DNA from: Blumeriella jaapii
Taxonomy: Eukaryota > Ascomycota > Leotiomycetes > Helotiales > Drepanopezizaceae
Assembly (NCBI GenBank): GCA_009599575.1
Contig: VWND01000022.1
Span: forward strand, 391,001-455,000
Direction: 5' to 3'
Length of the DNA stretch: 64,000 nucleotides
The notes under the pieces are model-generated. The model was not told the DNA's origin. It saw nothing but the letters and a program-made list of their open reading frames with translations, and did not search any database. Position numbers and translations under genes: made by a program. Positions 1-11,268 of this stretch are shown piece after piece; within the stretch, counting starts at the first letter, position 1; each line of letters begins with the position of its first letter.

Positions 1-201
1 CAGTCACTTCAATTTTGAGCCATCTTGCTAATCAGAGTAGCGTGCTACGCCTGCCAAATTACCTCTGCCGGCCACTCTCTGCCTAGCTCAGATGTTACAG
101 TTACGAGAGTATGATCTTCCCAAAAACCTTGCCGTTGGTATTCCGCTAACGATTGATAGACTTTGGTCCGAACCTGCCCCGATAGCATACCAACTCCTCA
201 C

Positions 202-960
202 ATGCCACTCATCTTCCAGACATGTGCAACCTGCTCTCCTACCACGATTGACAATTTCCCGCCAACCTTATTATACCACGCACCACCAGCCGAGACTGGA
301 GATAGCCACAGCAAGCCGCAGGGTCCGGAGAACAACGCCCACGAAGACGAAGAACTACCTGCAGACGCAGGATTATCCGCAGGTGAAGGCGATTTTGCAG
401 GTGAAAACAGTCCGTCAGGCGAAAACGTTTCGGCACCAAGTGACGCAGCACCTCACAACGCTCACGAAGATGGAGAGCTTTCCTCAGGCGAAAGCATTTC
501 CACGCCAAGTGGCGCAACATCTCACAACGCCCACGAGAACGGAGATCTATCCGCTGGCGGGAGCAATCACGCTCCAAGCGACGCAGCGCCTCACGAGGAT
601 GGAGAGCTCTCTTCGGGCGAAAGCATTTCCACGCCAAGTGACGCAGCACCTCCCCACGCTCACGAAGACGGAGATCTATCTGCTGGCGAAACGAATCACG
701 CTGCAAGTGACGCAGCACCGCCAAATCCTGCTCAGCAAACAAAACCATTCGCAGCAGAATCACTCCCGCCTATCCCAGATCATCAGGCTGGTGATACGAA
801 TGCCGGAACATCGAACCACACCGCGTCCAACATCACTGCTTCAGGCGGCTCAGGCGGCCCGACCGTGCAAACCTTTGATTCCAGCGCGGCTGAAGTGACG
901 ACGAGCCACATCGCCGCCGGTCTTCTTCTTGCTGTCACCTGCATCGCGCTCATGCTATGA
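202..960 (+). CDS. GPI-anchored repeat-rich surface protein, 3' part
   Basis: The reading frame is open from an ATG at 202 to a stop at 958-960; in-frame stops at 154 and 157 mean any earlier exons must be spliced in from further upstream. The protein has about five imperfect repeats of roughly 20-24 residues built on AHEDG(E/D)LS(S/A)GE...SDAAP, rich in Ala, Ser, Asp, Glu and His. It ends in a Ser/Thr/Gly-rich stretch followed by a hydrophobic tail (HIAAGLLLAVTCIALML), the layout of a fungal GPI-anchor signal. No N-terminal signal peptide is visible, so the true start probably lies in an unresolved or missing 5' exon. No enzyme domain is seen; the role is inferred to be in the cell wall or surface coat. 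Codon use of the repeats is GC-rich like other genes here. Confidence 0.6.
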   Translation: MPLIFQTCATCSPTTIDNFPPTLLYHAPPAETGDSHSKPQGPENNAHEDEELPADAGLSAGEGDFAGENSPSGENVSAPSDAAPHNAHEDGELSSGESISTPSGATSHNAHENGDLSAGGSNHAPSDAAPHEDGELSSGESISTPSDAAPPHAHEDGDLSAGETNHAASDAAPPNPAQQTKPFAAESLPPIPDHQAGDTNAGTSNHTASNITASGGSGGPTVQTFDSSAAEVTTSHIAAGLLLAVTCIALML

Positions 961-1594
961 ATCTTCTTCCCCTCGACGTGGTAGCGGAATTTCTCTTTTT
1001 AGATGGTGTCGTTTCTCTTGTAGCACTGGGTATGGACAGAACATTCTGAAGGTTTCGTTTCGAAGGGCTCGAGGTTTTGCCGTGGTCTTTCTTCTTTCTT
1101 TCGTTTTTTGTACGGGGTAATTTTTATTCAGTAAGCTTTGGGAACGAGAATCACCTGCCACAAACCTCCCGCAGTCGATTTCGTCGTGAATAGGTGAGAA
1201 CTGGTGGCATCGCCTTGAGCCATCGTTATTTACCCCCATCCCCCGCGGAATATTGTGTTGACCCGCTCTAATTGGTCGTCATTGACGAAAGTCAACACGC
1301 GGGACTTGTGACATGCTGATTATGCCTGAGGTGTCACATTCAGGTCAGATCCTCTCTGGCATTACTCGAGAAGCTTGCTATGAAGTTCATGAATCACACA
1401 TTGCCTAGAATGACATATACTGAGCCATGCATCCGTGGCATATAAAAGCCCATCCATTGCAATGGTAAGCGCTAACGAGAAAGTTATTTCTCAACACAAG
1501 CACCTCCTCCATCTCGCAACCCATTTTCCTCCCTCCCCCAGAAGACCTCGACCCCGCGAGCAAAAGCCAGCGAAGGCCGGCGCTCCAAGAAAAC
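961..1594. other. intergenic, probable promoter of the next gene
   Basis: No convincing gene. A TATA-like box (TATAAAA) lies at 1441-1447, about 150 bp before the ATG at 1595, followed by CT-rich sequence (about 1500-1545) of the kind common near fungal transcription starts. An ATG at 1462 opens a different frame, but it would lie at or before the expected transcription start. Confidence 0.4.
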
Positions 1595-2446
1595 ATGTCC
1601 CCGCTGGTAGAGCAGGGCCGCTCCGGCAACCTCCCAGCCCGAATCCAGCAGTTCATCCACACGGACGCCGAGACGGCCGCCTATCCGCAACGCTCGCACC
1701 CCCACCAATCTCTCCGCAACGCGCACACGATTGCCGTCTTGCTGGAAGAGGCGAGCCGGCCGGCGCCCGTCTCGGCCTTGGAGCGCAACGCCGGCTTGAG
1801 GGACCTCGCGCAGCGCCTGCATGTGTGGCCGAGCGATGTGGCCGTGGAGTTGCAGCGCGATGCGCTGCTCGCGGTCCGCCTGCTCGAGGACTACGTCCAC
1901 GAGGCCCTGGACGCGGAGCTCGTGTTTGTGGAGAGGCTGGAGGGGAAAGGAGGAGGGGGAGCGTCAGGCGCGCGCTGGGAGAGGTTGGAGCGGATAAGAG
2001 ATGGCGTCGTTGTGGACTTGGGTCTGCTTGCTGAGGACGTGAGGCGGGCTGTTCGGACCACCGAGGAGCAGGGTGGAGGGGGCTGGGAGGTGAATGACCT
2101 GGCGCTGTTCATTCCGGGGTTTGGTATCAGGAGGGAAGATGTGGAGCATGTGGAGAGAGAGAGGCGCTTTCTGGGTGAGGATGGCGAGGACGGGGTCGAG
2201 GCTGATTCTCCTGACGAGAATAGCAGCAGGGACGTTGGCTCTCAGAGCCGAAGAATGGCTCGGCTCGTGGAGCAGTTCGAGAAGAAAGTTGAAGACGCCT
2301 GCGAGGAGATGAAGATTGCCATTTGGGAGGCCAATCTAGGGGAAACTGACGACGCAGAGGGGGGCGTGGTGACGGGAAGCGAGGAGGAGTTTGATGCTAT
2401 GGAGGATGCTATGTTTTCTGGCGGTATTTGTAAATGTCGAGAATGA
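1595..2446 (+). CDS. hypothetical acidic protein, 283 aa
   Basis: A single open frame of 283 codons, with no intron needed. The start at 1595 has A at -3 and follows a TATA-like box and a CT-rich leader. The protein is hydrophilic and rich in Glu, Arg and Gly, with long runs that look helical (residues about 55-130, and 200-250 around RRMARLVEQFEKKVEDACEE). It has no signal peptide or membrane segment. The C-terminus is acidic and ends in GGICKCRE. I recognise no family. Steady codon use and the absence of frame breaks over 850 bp support a real gene; the alternative is a conserved fungal protein whose name I cannot recover from sequence alone. Confidence 0.6.
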   Translation: MSPLVEQGRSGNLPARIQQFIHTDAETAAYPQRSHPHQSLRNAHTIAVLLEEASRPAPVSALERNAGLRDLAQRLHVWPSDVAVELQRDALLAVRLLEDYVHEALDAELVFVERLEGKGGGGASGARWERLERIRDGVVVDLGLLAEDVRRAVRTTEEQGGGGWEVNDLALFIPGFGIRREDVEHVERERRFLGEDGEDGVEADSPDENSSRDVGSQSRRMARLVEQFEKKVEDACEEMKIAIWEANLGETDDAEGGVVTGSEEEFDAMEDAMFSGGICKCRE

Positions 2447-2935
2447 TAAGGCAGAGAAATGAGAATTTCTGCGGTCATTTTTTAGCTTGACAAGAAACAG
2501 TTTGAGATGGCAAGGTTGGCAGATAAAGATGCATTGAACGTTTGCGAAGGTCCCCATATCACGTGAGTAACACCGCGATGCGCCAATATTCGTACAAAGT
2601 ATTAGAACGCGCCTTTAGAACTCAAAGAAACCTTTGGTGCCGCAATAGCATACTGTGTGGATTCTAGCCATGTTTCCTGACTTCTTGAGTGTGTGAAGAT
2701 ACCCTATTCGATCCAATTGAGGTCTGGAGCCTGAGGGTCATGGAAGCTTCTCATCCGAACGATTGTTCGACCAGGGCTTCATTGGGATTCCTTGGATCTG
2801 GAATTGCATGCATCCATCATGGACATGTTATCATTCTGTCCAACTGCTTTCTTGTGCGCACGTACTTTTCTCTTGGCCGGCGAGTTAGTTGCAGTATCAA
2901 GGATCCGTTCCATTCACTAGGTACACATCACCAAT
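2447..2935. other. intergenic between convergent genes
   Basis: No gene is supported. This is the shared 3' region of the + strand hypothetical gene and the - strand DUF3237 gene. No strong repeat or RNA gene is seen. Confidence 0.35.
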
Positions 2936-3630
2936 CTACGCATCGTCAGCCGATCGAATGACACAAATGGTGATAGAACTCACTGTCCACGCATCGATCT
3001 TCAATAACAGTCCCTCAGGGCCCGCTTCCAACGTTTTCAAGACCCCGACGACAACAAGATCATTCAACCACGCATACTTACTGATCGTGCTAGCCTCGAT
3101 CTTGATCCTCAGATGTAGCTCGCCATTCTTTTGCGCGGAGCCCGAAGTTTGCAAATAGAGATGCGTGCCGTCCGTCGTGGTCATTCCATACCGCGTGTCG
3201 GCCGAGGGCGTGCCATTGGTGTCGACCCAGGCCCAGTCGGCGCCCAGATTGAGGATCGTGCCTAGACCTTGTGAGCATTCCCGAGCAGCACCACAGACGG
3301 GGAGGGAAGTACAGTACCGGACATGACTGGGCCGGAGAAGTTGCCGCCGGTGATTGGAATCACGTTGCGGATGCCGAAGGGGCCGTGATATGCGATGCGC
3401 GGCGCGCACTCGACGTATGCGGTGTATAAGAAACCGAGCTTGGGAGCAACTGGCTCCGTTGCGTTGGACGTCCATGTTTGAGCCATCGCCGACACAGCCT
3501 GGAAGACGGCGTTCAAAGAATTTTCCAGACGCATCTCGACGATGGATAGAGTTTTCCGATCAATCTGGCATTGGCAGTCCTGAGACATTGGAGGGAATGG
3601 CTGTTGTTTATATTTGCCATCAGGAATCAT
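2936..3630 (-). CDS. DUF3237 family protein
   Basis: Two exons, 3630-3318 and 3261-2936, separated by a 56-nt GT...TAG intron; the spliced frame gives 212 aa. The joined protein reads smoothly across the junction (VMSG / TILNLGADW). Family hallmarks of DUF3237 are visible: the start of the domain around PKLGFLYTAYVE, a strand with GPFGIRNVIPITGGNFSGPVMSG, a central GADWAWVDTNG...TRYGMTT, and the C-terminal KYAWLNDLVVVGVLK. The domain fills most of the protein. DUF3237 proteins form a small beta-barrel of unsettled biochemical function; some are linked to small-molecule metabolism. The start at 3630 is the first in-frame ATG, but starts at the later MSQD or MRLEN methionines are possible. There is no obvious signal peptide. 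Confidence 0.8.
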
Positions 3631-4786
3631 CCATCTGGCAAAGGATTTCTAATTCGGATGCCGGCTAATCTGCGTGCGAAGTGATGACCAGTTTCTGGGA
3701 TGCCAGCAGACCATACAAGCATTTCGCTCATTAGGTACCCCGTCCGGTTCACCATGGTGCGGAGAGGAGACGCGATTTGAGTATAGGAAGTGTTGACATC
3801 GTGGGTAAGTAAAGAAAGAAGTCTGTGGCGGGCCGCTTCGTCCGAGCGGAGCAATTTGTACTGTGCAAGGGACCTGGTCATGGTTCGGCTCCGCATCATC
3901 CACGCAATTACCGGATGCGCGTCTTTCGCAGCTATGGATTTGAGGCCACACGATGATATGGGCCAGTTTTGACGACTCGGCCCAATATCCATCACACGGT
4001 CGAAATAGGGGGAGTTCGTGATAGGCGAGAACAAGCGAGAGTCCAAAATATTGAAGTCGTTCTGTGTCTACACTACATACAGTACATACAACCAATCAAT
4101 CACCACCCCAACAGTTACTCAAACCTATGTACAGTACTGTACACAACTTGTCTTGGGCCCTCTGAACTCGGAGAGTCGAGTTTTTACCAGGACTTAACTA
4201 GTTGTGATACTCCACATTGCGCTCAAAGCTTAGAGACGAATGAAGCTTGAACTTCGCCAGTTATGAAATTTGCCCAGATCAATTGAAAAAGCATGCAGCG
4301 AGTCTGTTCTGCGACCCCTCTAACTCATGGACCGGTAAACCTCATCGGACCAAGGCGGTAGTCGTCATCGTGAATCCACAAGTCATGGATCTTGGACGAC
4401 ACCGCTCGGTATCTCATGGCTGCAGGAACCTTCTGCAGATTCGACTTCTTCCGTGCCATCGGAGACGATGTTACCGACACAAGTAATAAGTCGTGATATG
4501 CATACGCGTTGTAATTTGATCGAACGTGGGGTTCATTGGGGATTAATTGGATCAATCACAGCAATGGGTAGGTCGAGGAATAAAGATGCATAACTCAGCG
4601 AGCGACATTTCTCCATCCGCAGTGTTTTGTATGACTACGGCTTCGTAGAACGTAATTCGAGTCCGAACTGCGACTGATTTCTTGCCCCGGTGAAGAGCGG
4701 TGCGGCAAACGTCGTCTGCAGGGGACACAGAGTTGTTGGTAAAATATATTTTACATTGCGTATCCATACTTCATGAAAATCCCCAA
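3631..4786. other. intergenic; two TACAGTAC-type palindromes
   Basis: No gene is supported. A minus-strand frame at 3627-4046 (139 codons) has no recognisable family and was not called. Palindromic TACAGTAC-like motifs occur near 4075-4090 and 4127-4141. The region holds the upstream DNA of the DUF3237 gene and the 5' flank of the tRNA. Confidence 0.3.
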
Positions 4787-4871
4787 GCCCGCATAGCTCA
4801 ATGGTAGAGCGCGTCACTAGTAGTGCTGTGATGGCATGACGAGGTTGCCGGTTCGATTCCGTCTGTGGGCA
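4787..4871 (+). tRNA. tRNA-Thr (anticodon AGT) with a 13-nt intron
   Basis: A full cloverleaf can be drawn. The acceptor stem GCCCGCA (4787-4793) pairs with TGTGGGC (4864-4870), with one G-T pair. The D arm is GCTC...GAGC (4796-4810). The anticodon stem CGTCA (4812-4816) pairs with TGACG (4837-4841). The T loop is TTCGATT, and the discriminator base is A4871. The anticodon loop is interrupted after position 37 (A4822) by a 13-nt intron at 4823-4835, the canonical site for eukaryotic tRNA introns. The anticodon AGT (4819-4821) reads threonine ACU codons. The T stem has one C-T mismatch. The mature length is 72 nt. A type 2 polymerase III box B (GGTTCGATTCC) is present within the gene. Confidence 0.85.
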
Positions 4872-5448
4872 TATCCTTTTTTGCCTTTTGTTGCTAAATA
4901 ATATATGTAGATAGATGATAGATAAATTACGAAATGATTATGTATGTTATATAAATATTTATAGATATTTATAGCCTTTCTGTGCTTTTCAGCTTTCTTC
5001 ATTGCCCTTTTTTTTGTCTGTAAACTTATTTGATGAGTCGAATTTATGTAGTGCTGCAGTTTTCCCCGAAGACACTGACTGGTATGAGTAGCAGGGCAGG
5101 CATGTAGCGCAAGGCTACAAAGTCGCTACGGCTCGACGTTGTGTGGAGGTAGTTGCAGAGATGACAAGAAAAATGATATGTTAATAAGTAATTTGAGCCT
5201 GCCTAGACTATATTGTCGATTACTTTACGACCGCCGTCAAAGCTGTTGTATTCTTTGCTGAATTTGTACAAGATATACACAGAACTTATCTAGTTCTTGG
5301 CCTGCTAGGCGAGGCTGCGTCCGAGGAATATCGCAGCGCATTGCATCTGCAAGAGCACGCAGCCCAAGCTCAATGGCCTCGAATGTCCCCGTGGTCTGTC
5401 TGACATACCATGCGCCATTGCACAGCTCCTTAAGTACCAACCGGCAAG
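4872..5448. other. intergenic, tRNA 3' flank and MED5 promoter
   Basis: The first 150 bases are AT-rich, with a T-run at 5008-5016 that could help end polymerase III transcription; a shorter T-run (4876-4881) follows the tRNA directly. The rest is the upstream region of the Mediator gene. No ORF is supported. Confidence 0.35.
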
Positions 5449-8400
5449 ATGGCTTCCGGCTTTTCCAAATGGCAGGAATTCCTGGACCGCTGCATCGAGT
5501 CGCGCCTCGACCCCGAAGCCTTCACAACCTACGTCGAGCTTCTCAAGAACCAGGCGCCTCTCCACCCAGCTCGCATAGCAGATATCTTTCTCGCGCCGCG
5601 CGAACAGAACACTGTTGCCCCTGATCCCCGGGTCGCGCGATACATCCAGGTGCTGCTGGGCTTGGAATTGGTCGATGTCCCGTCCTTGTTGCGGGCGCTG
5701 TGGAAGGGCTCCAGCTTCAGGTTGCTCGAGGACGAAGCCGAGCAGGAGGGAGCGGAGGATAAGAAGCACTCGAGACGGTGGTCGAACTCCTACGCGACCG
5801 AAGAGACCCTGTTCTACCGCTTCACGAAGCATATCTCCTCGGGCGCCGCGCCCACCGGACTGCAGGAGGTCGTGGAGTTGATCAACGCGTGTATACAATG
5901 GATGGACTTGGTGGTGACGGCGGCGCATTCGGTGCGCCGGATAATGGGCCTGGTGCCAGCCAATGCAGCCGAGTTGGCCGCGGTACACATGGCGCTGGGA
6001 ACATTGGTCGTCTCGGTGGTGGACAATGACCGCGTGTTGGAAGCCTTGAGAAAACGGTCGGTGCCAAAAGCTGTAAGGATGAACTTGGGGAAGTCTTTGG
6101 CAGGGCTCGTGCCGCTGTTGCTCGAGAGCAGTCCCCAGAGCGCCGGGAGGCTGGAGATATTCCGAACAGAGACTCTGGCCGGTTTCGAGCCGCCCGAGGT
6201 CAAGGAAGCCAAGGCGGAAGCGGACAAGGAAATTGAGGATATACTACAAGCCGAACTAGGACCCGGCCTCGACAGCATGGTTGTAGAAGAGCTGCCGAAC
6301 GTGAACACCAGAGCGGGCTTGTATGTCCATCTCAACTCGCTGGTAGGTGGACTCGAAAATGCTCGGGCTCGTGTGCTAACATGTGAAGCTTGTCGCGCGG
6401 CCATTGATAGACGATGGCGCTATGTTTTCATACCTTCACAATAGATACCAGGTTCGAGCTCGGCGGTACATCCCCAGACCACTCTGCTAATCAGAACAGC
6501 GACATTCAGTCCACCATCATAGATCTCATACTTGCCGCTTTTGATATTCTTGCAAATGCGACATTTCGTAATGAACGAGCTCAAAGCACGACCATCCTCA
6601 GATCTTTCCTCATCAACAAGATACCTCTCGTGCTGTCAGTTTTGTCCTCGTCCCTCTTCTCGCCCCTCACCCCCGAGATCTGTATCACCTCAGCCCTACA
6701 ACATGTCGATACGACGGTGTTCCCGACATTGTCTAACATGTTCGACGAGACGAGCAACAGTAACATGTTCTCCGACTCGGTACGGCAGGACTTCTGCTTT
6801 GCGTGCTGCCTGCACGGACTGGTAGAAGAGAGTAGTATCGAATCTCTCCTCGGCGATGTTCCGATGCAGAGTTTACCAGCAGGTGGGAGGTATGTGAAGG
6901 AGGAATTGGTCCAACAATGCCTGTCAGACCCAGAAAGGACGGAAGGCTTGGTTGAGGAGCTGGAACACATGGATGGCAATGTCGGGGCCGTCAGCCAGGC
7001 TATCACGGAGGTAGGTGTTAAACCATGGCTCGTGTACATCATTATTAACGAAGATAGGTTATTGTACGACTGTGTAGCAACAAGGAAACAATGTCTCTTA
7101 AAAGCCTGTGCAGTCAGCTCGTGAAGAAGCCATGTTCGCTTGATGTAATGCTTCTCTTCGATAAACCAGCAACATTCCTACAGCCAATCTGCGACCTGCT
7201 CGACAATTGGCGGTACGACGAGGACCAAGGAGAGTACCAGCCGGTTTACGAAGAATTTGGTGCCATACTACTGCTCGTCTTGTCATTTACATATCGATAC
7301 AATTTGTCGACTTTTGACCTAGGCATCCGGAACTCAGACTCGTTTGTAGCCAAGCTTCTCAACCGAGGCCACTTGAGCCGCAAGATGGAAGAAATGAGCG
7401 ATGCCGAGTCACAGCATCTCAACGGTTGGATCCAAGGACTCTTTGACAACGAGAGTGGTGGGCTTGGCGACGAGCTCATGTCGTCGTGCCCACCACAAGA
7501 CTTCTACCTTCTTGTGCCCACCCTCTTCCACGAGACCGCCTTGGCATGCTCGACGAAGCATCTTTCGGACGAGACTCTGAAAGGTGGATTGGAATATCTG
7601 GTCGACACTTTCCTCCTCCCGTCACTCGTACCGGGCATCACCTGGCTAGCATGCCACCTCTGGGAATCCCGCGGCGACGCCAACGCCGTCCTCCAGATCC
7701 TCTCCGCGCTCATCACCAACCCAGCCTCTATCTCCAACAACACCGAGGCCTCGCAAATGCTCGATTCGATCCTCAACATAGTCGCCAAGAACCTCGAGCA
7801 AAGCCTCCGCTGGCTCCAACGAGCAGAGCCTTCCCGACAAGATATCGAGCCACTGCTGAAAGCCCTCCGGGGCAATCTCAACTGGGAACGTCGTGGCGCC
7901 AGCGACCACACCGAACTTGAGTCCTGGACCAGTTCACCAAATGGTGGTCTTCTCGTTGCCATCAAGTCGACCTTTACCAACATGATACAGTGGGCTCTCA
8001 ACCCGGATCTCAGCAGCCATCCTGCCAACTACACCCACCGGCAAATTCTTGTGGGCATCAAAATGCTAGGCGCGAAGCGTGTCTTGACTGCGATTATCGA
8101 GGAAGTGAAGACGCAGACCGAGCAAGGCTCGGGAAGTGCTGCCCTCGATGCAGCGTGTGCTATCGTCTGTGCCCCAGATTCGGCATCCTGGGACGCAGGC
8201 ATTCAACTCGGCGTCATGGGGGCTGCCACGTTCCAGCAACAACAGCGTCGCATGAATCTTCGCGAAGCTCTCAAGATCGAAGCCGAGAACGCCCCCAAGC
8301 TGCACGCATCAGACCGCTTTCACGCAGATACCGTTGTGCGTCTGTACAGGAAAGTTGAGGCGCAGCTCAGCATGCCACCGCAAGCTATCGACACGCTGGG

Positions 8401-8596
8401 CGATCTCGGTAATGCTATTGACGCTGCCGACATGGACGCGCTGGCTTCGGCAGTAGACAATGGTGGCTCGACTCTGTTGATTGATTCTTTGGGTGACGAG
8501 CATGGGGATTTGATGTCTGGGCTGATGGGAGCGGGTGCGGATGGCATCCTGGATTTTGGGAACGCGGGTGATTTGGGAGATGGGATGGGCTTCTGA
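5449..8596 (+). CDS. MED5: Mediator of RNA polymerase II transcription subunit 5
   Basis: Four exons: 5449-6342, 6389-6451, 6495-7010 and 7058-8596, with introns of 46, 43 and 47 nt, all GT...AG. The spliced frame gives 1003 aa, the usual size of fungal Med5 (Nut1). The protein is almost entirely alpha-helical. It shows the family's N-terminal block (FSKWQEFLDRCIESRLDPEAF), the central DDGAMFSYLHNRYQ...STIIDLILAAFD across the small second exon, and the characteristic C-terminus ending DFGNAGDLGDGMGF. Med5 belongs to the Mediator tail module, which receives signals from activators bound upstream; it acts in the nucleus. The start follows a CT/CA-rich leader and has A at -3. The 43-nt second intron is very short, and a downstream acceptor in the same AG-rich stretch would break the frame. 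Confidence 0.92.
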
Positions 8597-9099
8597 AGGC
8601 CTTCTTGTGATGGCTTTGTGTCTCAGGAGTCTTCGTGGACCAGCTGTGCGCTTGGAAAATCCAGAGCCTTTGAAGGCCGCAAGTGCAGAAAGACTTGTAG
8701 CCGAATCTACCTACGAAGTCAGAAACCCCCCCTTCCCCCGACCGCGAAGTACTGTAACTTGTCATCGCCCAACCGCCACTTGCACGATCAGCACGTCTCC
8801 CCTCTCAACCCCGTCATATCATCGCGATGTATGATTTATGATCGGTCAACAACAAAGCGCGCTCCAGATGCCGAGCCAGACCTCGTGTTGTTGTCATTCC
8901 CGACTCCCTCGGCACTAGAGCCGAACGAACGGACTTCGACGCGGGGAGCGGAGATCCCCCTCACTTATCCTATCACCTCTTGAGCATTACAAACGCTTCA
9001 ATTCGCAAACCTCCCAGCCAGCCAGCCTTTCTCTCAACTCATATCTTCTTCATCTCCCCCACCACAGTTTTTCTTCTGTTCGCTATCAGTGACGGAAAT
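8597..9099. other. intergenic, SDH1 promoter region
   Basis: A 503-bp gap between two genes in tandem. CT-rich tracts occur close to the ATG at 9100 (9035-9075). No further gene is seen. Confidence 0.4.

Positions 9100-11268
<2,169 letters not shown>

Noticed and set aside
3627..4046. A 139-codon minus-strand frame upstream of the DUF3237 gene
   Set aside because: No recognisable family, no promoter signs and an overlapping rival frame on the same strand.
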